Source of the DNA: Bacteroidaceae bacterium
GTDB taxonomy: Bacteria > Bacteroidota > Bacteroidia > Bacteroidales > Bacteroidaceae
Direction: 5' to 3'
Assembly: GCA_017469525.1 (NCBI GenBank)
Contig: JAFUGG010000054.1
Coordinates: forward strand, 21,337-85,336
Length of the DNA stretch: 64,000 bases
In this document: positions 33,128-42,183 of the stretch, one piece after another
Layout of the letters: each line of letters begins with the position of its first letter
Numbering within the stretch: position 1 is the first letter of the stretch
Translations under genes and position numbers: made by a program
Notes under the pieces: generated by a model
Seen by the model: the letters and a program-made list of their open reading frames with translations, nothing else
Told to the model about the DNA's origin: nothing
The model's database searches: none

Positions 33128-34756
33128 TTATTCTGGTTTCTTAGGACTGGCTCCAGAGGTGCCGTCAACAGGTTTCTTTGGCGATGCCCCCGTCATGCCG
33201 TCGAGGTTGACTATGGCGGTGGGATTGGTTTTATATGTGGCGTTCTCCCCTTCAGTATCATAGATGCACTGATGGAGGTCGCGCTCGGAGATGCTCACGG
33301 CATTGCGGCTCAGCTCGGGCACATTGTAGCTCTTCAAGAGCAGGATGTTCCATTCGGGATCTTCCTGCGGCAACACGAAAGCCTTATGAGCATGGCCTTG
33401 CTTGTCAAAGTAGGCGATAAAGGGACGCGTATAGTTGCTGTCCATCCTGCGACTACTGAAGACGAACCAACGGCCGTTCGAGCTCCAGGAATGGAAGCTG
33501 TCAACATCGGGGGAATTAGCTTCGGTTAAGGCATAGCAGCTGTCTGTCTGTAGGTCCTTCACCCAAAGGTCGCTCGTCTTGTGCCAGATGTGGAACTGCC
33601 CATAGTCGCCTTGCGTGTAGAGGATAAAACGACCGTCTGGCGAGACACGAGGCACGGAGATGCTCTTGCCTTCGCTCACGGCATCGACCACCATCTGCGG
33701 CTTGCCGAAGCTGCGCGTCTTGGGGTCGAAGGAAAGGGACATGAGGTTGTAGCGGATGCTGTCGTACTTCAACAGAAGTTGCTGACCGGCAAGGCTGTCG
33801 GGCAAAGACGAGTCGAGAAGACGACTGCGATTGGCCGAGCAATAATACAATGTGCGTCCGTCGGGAGCCCAGCAAGGGAAGGTCTCAAGGTCGGAAGTGG
33901 TACGGATGATGTGACTCACCTCATTCTTCGTGACATCGTAGAGAAGGAGGTCGCTCGACTCGTCCATCACCTCTATCTTCTCAGCATGGTAGAGATGGAA
34001 GGCCTGCCCTGTCTTGTTGGTGGAGAAAGCCACCAGGTTCTCCGTGGGATGCCAGGAGGGATAGACGCCACTGGTGATGATGGTGCTGTCCTTGAGCTGC
34101 ACCTTGTGTGCCTTACCGTCCTGCACGACGATGGTGCCACCATGGTTGGCTCGCACGTGGAAGACCATGCTCTCCGTATCACCCATGCGATAGTTATGGC
34201 AATTGACGCAGTGGTTCTCACCGTCGCTGTACTCGCGGTTGTTCTCATAGATGGGCACTTCGTCGAAGGTCGTCAGGTTGCGCTGATAGATGCCCAGCTG
34301 GCGGTAGAGCTCGTAGCCTGGTTCGATGAGACGATAGCTTAGGAAGGCGTCGATAGGCTCCTCTGCCACGCTGATAGCATAGGGTTTAAAGCGTACCCAA
34401 CCATCGGGATGCTTGGCATAAATATCGACAGAGACGTCGCTTCCCTTGCTCGAGACTAGTAGCGCCCGCCACTGGGTGGTGTCCAACTTGACGACACCTC
34501 CTGCTGAGGCTGCTGCAACGAGCTCGGCTTCCTTTCCCTTGAAGTGAGCGACATATTCTGTGCCGACTGAGTCGCGCACGATGAAGTTGAGCGGCGCAAT
34601 ATTGGGAGGCACGACGACATCCTTGTAATCGGGATAGATATTGACCTCCATTCCTGCCTCGGCATACTGGCTTGGCAATTTGGCTTTTGGCTTACAACCG
34701 GAAAGCAGCATTGTGGCTGCTATTATATATATATATAATGTATAGCGCATAATCAT
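33128..34756 (-). CDS. TolB-like beta-propeller lipoprotein with a CxxCH motif
   Basis: 542 residues. Signal peptide with lipobox LLSGC (C21), so a lipoprotein. After a beta domain, CVNCH at 183-187 is a c-type heme attachment motif, followed by WD40/TolB-type propeller repeats (SGVYPSWHPTENLVAFSTN, TFPCWAPDGRTLYYCSAN, VPRVSPDGRFILYTQGD, HSWSSNGRWFVFSSRR). The C-terminus contains a short duplication, GMTGASPKKP and GTSGASPKKP. Function unknown; a periplasmic or surface electron-transfer or scaffold role is only a possibility. Starts one base before the upstream DUF6057 stop ends, and is followed by the GH30 gene. Confidence 0.75.
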   Translation of the reverse strand: MIMRYTLYIYIIAATMLLSGCKPKAKLPSQYAEAGMEVNIYPDYKDVVVPPNIAPLNFIVRDSVGTEYVAHFKGKEAELVAAASAGGVVKLDTTQWRALLVSSKGSDVSVDIYAKHPDGWVRFKPYAISVAEEPIDAFLSYRLIEPGYELYRQLGIYQRNLTTFDEVPIYENNREYSDGENHCVNCHNYRMGDTESMVFHVRANHGGTIVVQDGKAHKVQLKDSTIITSGVYPSWHPTENLVAFSTNKTGQAFHLYHAEKIEVMDESSDLLLYDVTKNEVSHIIRTTSDLETFPCWAPDGRTLYYCSANRSRLLDSSLPDSLAGQQLLLKYDSIRYNLMSLSFDPKTRSFGKPQMVVDAVSEGKSISVPRVSPDGRFILYTQGDYGQFHIWHKTSDLWVKDLQTDSCYALTEANSPDVDSFHSWSSNGRWFVFSSRRMDSNYTRPFIAYFDKQGHAHKAFVLPQEDPEWNILLLKSYNVPELSRNAVSISERDLHQCIYDTEGENATYKTNPTAIVNLDGMTGASPKKPVDGTSGASPKKPE

Positions 34757-36351
34757 TAATTTACACCTGAGCTACTTGACGACAGAGTGGTATATCCCTT
34801 CTTGGTTGCCTTGAGATTGCCGAAGAAGTAGTAATAAGGATAGTAGCCCTTGTACTTGGGGAATAGTTCATAGGCATGGCCGGGACGATCCTTCATGTAG
34901 GGCTGTATATTCTGTAGGAAGGTCTGGAGCTGCGGCTGTCGGAAGTTCATGCCGCTGAAATGTTGTGAAATGCCGGGGTTCTTGTTCTCCGCAATCATGA
35001 TGCCGTCCATGATGATGCTGGGAGGTGTTGTGCCTACAAGAGGCTCAAGGCGCTCCACGAACTGGGGCATAAGCTTGGTATAGAGGCAGACGCTAAGGCT
35101 GTTGACGAGTGCTTCCTTGCTGCGTCCTTCGATGAGCATGAGGTTATAGCCCATAAAGAGGGGCTGCTGGTACTGGCTCTCGAAACTGTCATGAATAGGT
35201 TCGGTCAGCCTTATCCGTGCCATCTCTGGGTCGGAATTGATCTTGTCTGTATGGCGAAGCATTGCACCATACTTCTTGCAGAACGCTCCTTCGAATGGGA
35301 CACGCCGCAGCATCGTCAGGTACTTGTCGGCCAGTTCCCACTCCTCGCGCATCAGGGCACACTTTGTCATGAGCTTGAGCAGACGGATGGTGGGACCAGT
35401 CATCACCATTTGCTCCATAGAAGCATGGAGCGACGACTCAATAAAGCCACCATAATAGTTGCCTTCGGGTACATAGAGGCAGCTGGCGTTGTTGTGTGCA
35501 CCGTCCATGCCGTGAATATGAAGCGAGTCGTAATCGAGCCGGATGTCGTAAAGGCGTTCGCCAATCTGCCCCGTCTGGACGAGGGCAATGGCATAGGCAC
35601 ATGCCATCGGGCGGTTACTCATCTTAGCATTAGCGCGAGCAAGCTTCTGAATACCATTCCAGTCCTGCCTGTACTCCATATCAAGCAAGCGACAGATGAC
35701 GCGGACGTAGGGCCGTTGCCACATGTCGAAGCCGATGATGGCTGCCAGGCAGATAGCAATGACAGCAAACTGGATGCCGTTCTGCCGTGGTGTCTCGTCC
35801 ATTGGGATGCCTATTAGGGTCGGAACAGGCTTACGGCTGAAGCTCTTTATCATCATGCCCCAGATGCAAAGCACAACCAAAGCAGCAAACGGAATGCCGA
35901 AGATGAGGCCTGTCCGCGCTTCGAAGAAGATGTCGAGGCCATGCCAGGTGACGACTGCTATGTAGAACAAGGCAGGCAGGTACTGCACTGACCGCCACGA
36001 TGGACGAAGCCTCATGCAATAGCCCGTGAGCCAGCTTCCCGCCGTAAGCATAAGAGCCATAAACAAGCCACCCAGCCAAGGGAACCGATAGAGCTGCAAC
36101 ATGGCGCGTCCAATGTAGCGGAGGATACCGTAGGATTGGCTGAGGATGAACTCCATAATGCGTGTATCCGGCACCCAGAAGCTATACTCCCTGCTGATGT
36201 GGAAGACACTTCCGTAGTACCAGGCTGCCCAGAGCCAAGTCAAGACGAAGAAGATGGGCAGCACAGGCAATGGCTGCCTCTTCCTCTGAGAGGAGGCAGC
36301 CTGCTTGGGATGTACCACCCGCTGTGGTTGTTTCAAAGGTTTTTTACTCAT
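34756..36351 (-). CDS. DUF6057-like inner-membrane protein
   Basis: 531 residues. A basic cytoplasmic N-terminus (about 28 residues) is followed by membrane segments (LPIFFVLTWLWAAWYYGSVF, FPWLGGLFMALMLTAGSWLT, LPALFYIAVVTWH, IFGIPFAALVVLCIWGMM, FAVIAICLAAIIGF), then a long soluble helical part (about 225-531) that looks TPR-like. Matches my memory of the Bacteroidetes DUF6057 family; no function is known. Coupled to both neighbours: it overlaps the M60 peptidase gene by 4 bp and the propeller lipoprotein gene by 1 bp. Confidence 0.7.
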   Translation of the reverse strand: MSKKPLKQPQRVVHPKQAASSQRKRQPLPVLPIFFVLTWLWAAWYYGSVFHISREYSFWVPDTRIMEFILSQSYGILRYIGRAMLQLYRFPWLGGLFMALMLTAGSWLTGYCMRLRPSWRSVQYLPALFYIAVVTWHGLDIFFEARTGLIFGIPFAALVVLCIWGMMIKSFSRKPVPTLIGIPMDETPRQNGIQFAVIAICLAAIIGFDMWQRPYVRVICRLLDMEYRQDWNGIQKLARANAKMSNRPMACAYAIALVQTGQIGERLYDIRLDYDSLHIHGMDGAHNNASCLYVPEGNYYGGFIESSLHASMEQMVMTGPTIRLLKLMTKCALMREEWELADKYLTMLRRVPFEGAFCKKYGAMLRHTDKINSDPEMARIRLTEPIHDSFESQYQQPLFMGYNLMLIEGRSKEALVNSLSVCLYTKLMPQFVERLEPLVGTTPPSIIMDGIMIAENKNPGISQHFSGMNFRQPQLQTFLQNIQPYMKDRPGHAYELFPKYKGYYPYYYFFGNLKATKKGYTTLSSSSSGVN

Positions 36352-39300
36352 TTTATTATCTTTCTGCCGCCAACGATGTAGAGACCCTTTGTGGGCTTAC
36401 TGACGCGCTGGCCGGCGATATTGTAGATAAGATTCTTAGAATCCTTCAGGTCACTGAGGCCCTTCGAGTCTTTAATGTCTCCTATGCCGTCGGAGGCATC
36501 CCAGACGTAGGTAAAGGGAGAGATGTTCTCGGCATAGGTAAACGACTTGCCATCCGAGTCAAGGACGAGGCCGTTCTCCGTCTCGGTGTATGTACCGGCA
36601 TGGATTGTCCTGCCACTCTCTGTGATGTTCACATTCCCTTGGAAAGCAACTGGCTGACCAGATTCATACGTCTCAGGAGTGCTGTCGATGGTTCCATCCT
36701 CATTGACGATGCCCTCACCTGCCCATGTGTCAAAGGGCAGACGGAGTGCCTGATAGCTTTCGCCGCTCTTGGTGAAGGTGAGGGAAGATGCTGTGAAGTC
36801 AGTTGGGATGAAGAAGGGCTTGTCACCATCGATGACAAGGTTCTGGGCATTGCCTTCGCCGTCCACGACGTTCGCAAATGCCAGCAGCTCTTCTGTGGGT
36901 TGCTTCTTGGTGCTCTGACCTGGCTTGACGTAAGCGATAGAGTTGGCAGGGAGAGGACTGATGAGGCTCTTGCCATCCTTGCCCGTGCCATAGTAGTGGA
37001 CCTTGTGGGGTATCGTGTCGCCTTCGTAGTAGACCGTCATTTCGCCACGGTACAAGGCCGGCCCGTAAGGCACGAGCACCTCGTAACCATTGGCCTCGCA
37101 AGCCACGATGGTGAAGCCGTCGGTCAGTTTCGCAGTTACATTGGAAGGCATAGAGAACTTCTTCTTGTTCGAGAGGAAGACGAGGTTGCCGTCATTGTCA
37201 TAGACCTTGAAGCCGATGGCGCCTGTGCCGTTCACAGTATAGGTAGTCACGCCTTGGCTGGTGGTGGTCGTGTAGTAGTAGCCATCAGTCTGATATTCGT
37301 CCACAAAGTCGCTCCATTGGCCTACGTCGGCATAGCCTGTGGGTGCTTCGTTTGCATCGTAAGCCTCGCGGTACTCACCCTTCGGCTTGCCTTCGAAAGG
37401 TCCGTCGGCGGTAGAGGGAGAGGGTTTGATGCGGTCGTCGATGAAGCAGATGCTGGGAGCCTTCGGGTAGCGAGCCATGTAGGCCTTGGCGTCTGCGATG
37501 TCCTGTTCGGTAGTTGTTACCCAATAGTCACCGTAGTCACCCACATAGAACTTGTCGTAAGGCACGAACATACCGTTCACCTCGAAGAACTCGCTCAGGT
37601 CGAGCTGGGCAGCATCGCACATCTTCTTGGCCATGTGCAGATAGTCCTGACGGCCATAGCTTAACGTTCCGCCTACGGTTTCACCATCCTTCACGAGCGA
37701 AGCATCATAGACGCCCGAACGCTTCTTGATGGGGTCTTGACGCAGGAGCTTGAAGAGCGTGGGATAGAAGTCTGGCTTATGTCCCTGTGCATGGAAATAG
37801 AGGTATAGCTGGAAGTAGAAGCGTGTCTGCTCCCAGATGTTCATGCCGAACCATCCCACGCCATTGGCAAAGTCGTTGAGCGTATCAGTCACCTTTGTTC
37901 CTCGGGTTGTAGAGATGCCATGGAGGAAAACGTTGACATTGGAGAAGAGGTTGTTGCTCACCTCCGTTGCACCTACGATATTGAAGCAAGCCTGATGGTT
38001 GTGGCCTATTTCGTGCGAGGGTCCCCAGATGGCACCGCCGCTTGAAGTCATCGTGTCGTAGTTCATGATGGTAGAGATGGTTCCGTCGCTGTAATAAGTG
38101 CCGTAGGTGGAGGCGTACATATAGCCGTGGTTGACGGAGAAGGCGTTCCAGACGTTGCGGAAACGTCCTGCCAGGTCTTCCTTGAAGCCCATGAGGTCTT
38201 CCTCGCATTCGATGAAGTTGTTCCAGATGCGCATCAGGCCTTCCATGTTGCCAGTCTTGCCCGTAGCGTTCTGCACAAGGTTGTTGAGCATGGCGAAGAC
38301 GATGCGGTCGCATTTGAGGTTGACGATGTTGCTCTTATTGAGCATCTTTTCGCAGAGAAGCGTCCAGTCGTCGTTGGTCATGCCGCGGGTATAGTCGAAG
38401 TAGCCTTGCAGCTGACCACCCTCGATGTGAACCTTCATGGCAGGATAGTCGGCAAGGTATTTGGTCGGGTCGTTCAGCTGATAGAAGATGTAGAGTGTGC
38501 TTGCCTGACCGAGCAAGACAGCATTGAGGCCGGCATGAAGCGTTGTGGTGGAACCTGTCTGATGGTCGCCCGGACTTTCGCTGTCCATTACGACTTCTGC
38601 CTGAAGCAGACAATCCGTGCTGGGTTCCTCGTCGAGGTAGATATAGATGATGTCGCCTGTGCCTCCCACAATGCCGGTAGGTCCGGAGAGGCGGCCGAAG
38701 CTGTAGCTCATGCCGGCGTATTCGTTCCACGACATCTTCTGGAAGTTGCTGTAGACGTTGAAGTCGTCGCGGACACGGAAGAACTTCTCGAAGCCTTCGC
38801 GAGTGTAGCCGCTTGAGGATGTGAAGCTCTGCCATGTGTTGTTCTTAACCTTGAGCACCATGGCTTGCATGTCTGCGTTGAGGGCAGAGAAGTCTGCGTT
38901 CTCGGCGAGTGCTTCGTCGCTCAGGGCTTGTATCTCGTCTTTGAGGACGGTGCAGGCATTGTCTTGGAAGAGGTTGGCAAGGGAGGCCTTGTAGGTATTA
39001 AAGTTCTGAAGAAGTGTGTAATAGGCGCTCAGCTTGCCACGTCCTTCGGCAATGAAGTCGTCGTCCAGCTCAGCTTCTTCGAAGCCCCATACGCTGTTGT
39101 CGTTGTTATAAGTCCAGCCCACGACATTATTGCCAGCGTCGCAATGGAAGCCGATGCTGCGGGTGTCGAGGATATAGTAGGTCAGGGTCAGCGGATCGTC
39201 TGTGCGCTGGAGGTTGAAGCCGGTATTGGGTTTCGTTGCAGAGGTGCGGTACTGCGTGCTGAGGGTGCCGTTCTGGAGGGAGACAAAGCGTTGTGTGCAG

Positions 39301-40499
39301 ACGTTCTGGAGGAGCCAGGTGCCGTTCGACGATGATACGAGTGACCAGTATTGAGAGAGTTTGCTTGCATCCTTACCCTCGCAGCTGAGGACGTTGGATG
39401 CGAAGTTCTCGTTGATGTAGCTGCCCTTGTTGGCGTTCTTGATGCGGAAGTACTTGCCTGCGGCTGGTTCTGTGAAGTCGCTTTGAGCGAGAAGGTTTTC
39501 CTCCACTTCCTGCATGGTGTAGTTGTCAACGAGTGCTATGCTCCAGTCGCTTCCTCTGTCTCCTTGGCAGGACCACTTGAAGAGCGTGGTGCCGTCGTTG
39601 CCGAGATTCAGGCATGAATTGCCGCTGAAGTCGCTCTTCTCTGAGATGTTGATGAAGGCGTCGTTCGTTCCGTTGTTGGGACTGAACTGGATGTAGAGCT
39701 TCTTTGACGTAGAGGATGGCGAGCGGAAGTTATCGTCGGCTCCGAGGTAACGACCGGTGTTACCATTGCGAAGGATGTAGCCGTCGCCGGACTTGGCAAT
39801 AATCCAGACTTGCGCGAGGGTGTTGTTGTTGGCACCTGCGCCTTCTTGGTTCTCGTTGCCGGCAGAGAGGCGGACGCTCGTATTGCGCCGGCTGGTGAGG
39901 CGGACGATATTGGTGCTGCTGAGCACGTAGTTGACGTAGGCCTTGCCTGTGAGGTCGCTGATGTCGGAGAGCGTCACTTGTCGGAATGCCCAGTCGCGGT
40001 CGGAGTTCTCTGAACCCTTGCTCGATGCTCCCAACAGCTTGCCGTTAGAGTTCTGCAGGTAGTAGAGGTTACTGCGCAAAGACCAATGGCCTGCGGTGGT
40101 GAAAGCGGTGATGGTGTAGGCATACTTGGCTGCAACGGTGGCATCTGTGCCGTTGTTCTTCGTGGTCGATACGTTGCAATAGTAGTTGCCGAGGCCTGAT
40201 TTGAGGTAATACTTGCCGTCTCCTGCGTCTTCGAGCTGCACGAGATAGCCTGCATTGTTGGCAGCGTCTGCACCGTGAGGCGAGGTTGAGACGACACCCA
40301 GCGTACCTCCCGTGCCTTCCTGGACGTAAGCATTTGTCGAGGCATTGTAGAGGACGTACCATGTGCCCGTCTCGAGTTGGGTTGCACTGCTGCCGAGGTT
40401 GATGATTTTTCCTGCAAGGTCGCTCTGTGCCAAAGCCATCGGGCTGGAAACGAGGAGCATGAAAAAGGATGCAAATAATGATTTGATAAAGGTTTTCAT
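36348..40499 (-). CDS. Secreted M60-family (enhancin-like) metallopeptidase
   Basis: 1,383 residues with a signal peptide (MKTFIKSLFASFFMLLVSSP, cleavage after ALAQ). The N-terminal half has repeated beta-trefoil-like carbohydrate-binding segments (for example WYVLYNASTNAYVQEG, YLVQLEDAGDGKYYLKS, YFRIKNANKGSYI). The zinc motif HEIGH is at 829-833, within GPSHEIGHNHQ, with downstream NLFSN, as in M60/enhancin peptidases that cleave mucin-like glycoproteins. The tail IAGQRVSKPTKGLYIVGGRK resembles a type IX secretion signal. First gene of a coupled block with the DUF6057, propeller and GH30 genes. Confidence 0.85.
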   Translation of the reverse strand: MKTFIKSLFASFFMLLVSSPMALAQSDLAGKIINLGSSATQLETGTWYVLYNASTNAYVQEGTGGTLGVVSTSPHGADAANNAGYLVQLEDAGDGKYYLKSGLGNYYCNVSTTKNNGTDATVAAKYAYTITAFTTAGHWSLRSNLYYLQNSNGKLLGASSKGSENSDRDWAFRQVTLSDISDLTGKAYVNYVLSSTNIVRLTSRRNTSVRLSAGNENQEGAGANNNTLAQVWIIAKSGDGYILRNGNTGRYLGADDNFRSPSSTSKKLYIQFSPNNGTNDAFINISEKSDFSGNSCLNLGNDGTTLFKWSCQGDRGSDWSIALVDNYTMQEVEENLLAQSDFTEPAAGKYFRIKNANKGSYINENFASNVLSCEGKDASKLSQYWSLVSSSNGTWLLQNVCTQRFVSLQNGTLSTQYRTSATKPNTGFNLQRTDDPLTLTYYILDTRSIGFHCDAGNNVVGWTYNNDNSVWGFEEAELDDDFIAEGRGKLSAYYTLLQNFNTYKASLANLFQDNACTVLKDEIQALSDEALAENADFSALNADMQAMVLKVKNNTWQSFTSSSGYTREGFEKFFRVRDDFNVYSNFQKMSWNEYAGMSYSFGRLSGPTGIVGGTGDIIYIYLDEEPSTDCLLQAEVVMDSESPGDHQTGSTTTLHAGLNAVLLGQASTLYIFYQLNDPTKYLADYPAMKVHIEGGQLQGYFDYTRGMTNDDWTLLCEKMLNKSNIVNLKCDRIVFAMLNNLVQNATGKTGNMEGLMRIWNNFIECEEDLMGFKEDLAGRFRNVWNAFSVNHGYMYASTYGTYYSDGTISTIMNYDTMTSSGGAIWGPSHEIGHNHQACFNIVGATEVSNNLFSNVNVFLHGISTTRGTKVTDTLNDFANGVGWFGMNIWEQTRFYFQLYLYFHAQGHKPDFYPTLFKLLRQDPIKKRSGVYDASLVKDGETVGGTLSYGRQDYLHMAKKMCDAAQLDLSEFFEVNGMFVPYDKFYVGDYGDYWVTTTEQDIADAKAYMARYPKAPSICFIDDRIKPSPSTADGPFEGKPKGEYREAYDANEAPTGYADVGQWSDFVDEYQTDGYYYTTTTSQGVTTYTVNGTGAIGFKVYDNDGNLVFLSNKKKFSMPSNVTAKLTDGFTIVACEANGYEVLVPYGPALYRGEMTVYYEGDTIPHKVHYYGTGKDGKSLISPLPANSIAYVKPGQSTKKQPTEELLAFANVVDGEGNAQNLVIDGDKPFFIPTDFTASSLTFTKSGESYQALRLPFDTWAGEGIVNEDGTIDSTPETYESGQPVAFQGNVNITESGRTIHAGTYTETENGLVLDSDGKSFTYAENISPFTYVWDASDGIGDIKDSKGLSDLKDSKNLIYNIAGQRVSKPTKGLYIVGGRKIIK

Positions 40500-40538
40500 A
40501 ATATGTTAGGTTTTAGTTATTGCATTGATGTCTATCGT

Positions 40539-41486
40539 TTATCTGGCGAGGAGGAGCGAGAGATACGAGAGGTAGCAGCAGACGAGCAGTATGCCTTCTC
40601 CCTTGCTGAGCTTTCGGCTGGTGAGGGCTGTCAGCCAGAGGAGGATACAGCTGCCTATGAGGGCTACCCAGTCGATGAGGGTTATCTCCGTCACAGGCAT
40701 CGGCATGATGCAGCCGCACGTGCCTACGACGAAGGCGATGTTGAAGATGTTGCTGCCCACCACGTTGCCGAAGGCGAGGCCAAGGCTGCCTTTACGGGCG
40801 GCCACGACGCTCGTGGCGAGTTCGGGCAGGCTGGTGCCGCCGGCCAGGATGGTCATGCCGATGACGCTTTCACTGATGCCCCACTCGCGGGCTACGGCAG
40901 CGGCATTGTCCACCAGCACCTTTCCGCCAACCACCAGAGCCGCCATGCCAACCAAGATGAGCAGGAGGCAACGCCACAAGCTGGCCTCTACCTTCTCCTC
41001 CCCCTTGGGGGAGGTCGGGAGGGGGGCCTTCCTGTCCTGCATCGCAATCCTGTAGGCCAAGTACATATAGCCACAGAAGCAGCAGACGAGCAGCAGGCCT
41101 TCCCAGCGGGCTATCACGTCGCCGGTGACGGCAAAAGTGACGAGCAGGACGGAGAAAGCCAGACAGATGGGCAAGTCGCGCCGCAGCAATGTCTTCTCCA
41201 CAGGCATCGACCTCATGATGGCCGACACGCCGAGAATGACCAGGATATTGAACACATTGCTGCCGATGATATTGCCCACGCTCATATCCGAACTGCCTCT
41301 GAGCACGCTCATGAAGCTCACCATGAACTCGGGCAGGCTCGTGCCCAGCGCCACGACCGTCAGGCCGATGACGAGTTCGCTGACCTTCAGGCGTCTGGCC
41401 AGGCCGCTGGCACCGTCCGTGAAACGGTCCGCCCCCCAAAGCACGACGGCAATGCTTACCACTATCAGAACTATCTCAAGTATCAT
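40539..41486 (-). CDS. Calcium/sodium antiporter (CaxA-like)
   Basis: 315 residues with ten or so membrane segments in two homologous halves. The duplicated alpha repeats are visible: TVVALGTSLPEFMVS with GSNVFNILVILG in the first half, and TILAGGTSLPELATS with GSNIFNIAFVVG in the second. The loop between the halves contains a translated GC-rich repeat (APLPTSPKGEEKVE). Exports calcium in exchange for sodium or protons. Its stop is 39 bp before the M60 peptidase start on the same strand, so it may share a transcript with that block. Confidence 0.92.
   Translation of the reverse strand: MILEIVLIVVSIAVVLWGADRFTDGASGLARRLKVSELVIGLTVVALGTSLPEFMVSFMSVLRGSSDMSVGNIIGSNVFNILVILGVSAIMRSMPVEKTLLRRDLPICLAFSVLLVTFAVTGDVIARWEGLLLVCCFCGYMYLAYRIAMQDRKAPLPTSPKGEEKVEASLWRCLLLILVGMAALVVGGKVLVDNAAAVAREWGISESVIGMTILAGGTSLPELATSVVAARKGSLGLAFGNVVGSNIFNIAFVVGTCGCIMPMPVTEITLIDWVALIGSCILLWLTALTSRKLSKGEGILLVCCYLSYLSLLLAR
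40992..41029. repeat. GC-rich palindromic repeat inside caxA
   Basis: CTCCTCCCCCTTGGGGGAGG followed by TCGGGAGGGGGGCC. It lies exactly between the two halves of the exchanger, in the cytoplasmic loop. Confidence 0.75.
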
Positions 41487-41540
41487 ATTATTTTATATAT
41501 AAATGTTCGCAGGCGTCGCGCCCGCGCATATATTTCGCCT

Positions 41541-41549
41541 GCAAATATA
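41541..41549 (-). promoter_or_regulatory. -7 promoter box for caxA and the M60 block
   Basis: Reads TATATTTGC on the minus strand, about 54 bp before the caxA ATG. Confidence 0.55.
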
Positions 41550-42070
41550 AGAAAAATATCTGAAATAAGGAAAAACTTTGGCCCATAAAAAGCCCGCTTT
41601 GCAGCAAAAGCGCATCAAAATGGCAGAAATGCGGGCTCAGGAAGGCCGTTTTGCAGCACAATCCTGCACTTTGGATGACGCAATCCGAGACGTCGTTTTT
41701 GCCGAAAAAGCATAATGGGTTGTTTGCATCAACATGTAAATGCAATTGCATCTACATGTATATGCAATTGCATTTACATGTACGTGCAAACTCTCCCCTG
41801 TGCCAAACTGGGCAAAAAAGCACGGCAGGCAGGGCGGAAAAGGCAGTGGCGACGGGTCGAAAAAAAGCCTTCGAAAAATCGCCTCGCCGGATGGCCTGGA
41901 ACGGCTCCCTGCTTCCCCGCTGCAAACAGAGTGCCAGCATGAGCTCGGTCATCACTGTTCAGGCGTCAAAACAGACAACCGAAAAGGTGAAATCGGTTTA
42001 TAGAAATATAACATTTAGGGTGTAGATTGTCCATTTTCTCGCTTTTTAAGTTTCGTTAAGATACATTTTC
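41550..42070. other. Intergenic stretch between divergent genes
   Basis: About 520 bp. It contains an AGCCCGC ... GCGGGCT inverted repeat near 41588-41638 and the third 70-bp palindromic repeat (41722-41791). No credible gene: the ORFs here read through repeats. Confidence 0.55.
41722..41791. repeat. 70-bp palindromic intergenic repeat, copy 3
   Basis: Outer arms GTTTGCA/TGCAAAC and two inner 22-bp units, as at 23181 and 30580. Substitutions relative to copy 1 are compensated across the palindrome in places (GTAAATGCA opposite TGCATTTAC), which suggests selection on symmetry. Confidence 0.9.
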
Positions 42071-42102
42071 TTTGCGGAATGTAGTTTTATGCGTACCTTT
42101 GC
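42071..42102 (+). promoter_or_regulatory. Complete -33/-7 promoter for the TPR protein gene
   Basis: TTTGC at 42071-42075 and TACCTTTGC at 42094-42102, 18 bp apart: the full Bacteroidetes consensus. The leader to the ATG is about 75 nt. Confidence 0.8.
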
Positions 42103-42183
42103 ACACGAAAACGAAGTGCAAGGCAGCCACTGCCGCGTACGGAGGAAAACGAAGTTAAACTACATTATTATATTAATAAGAAG

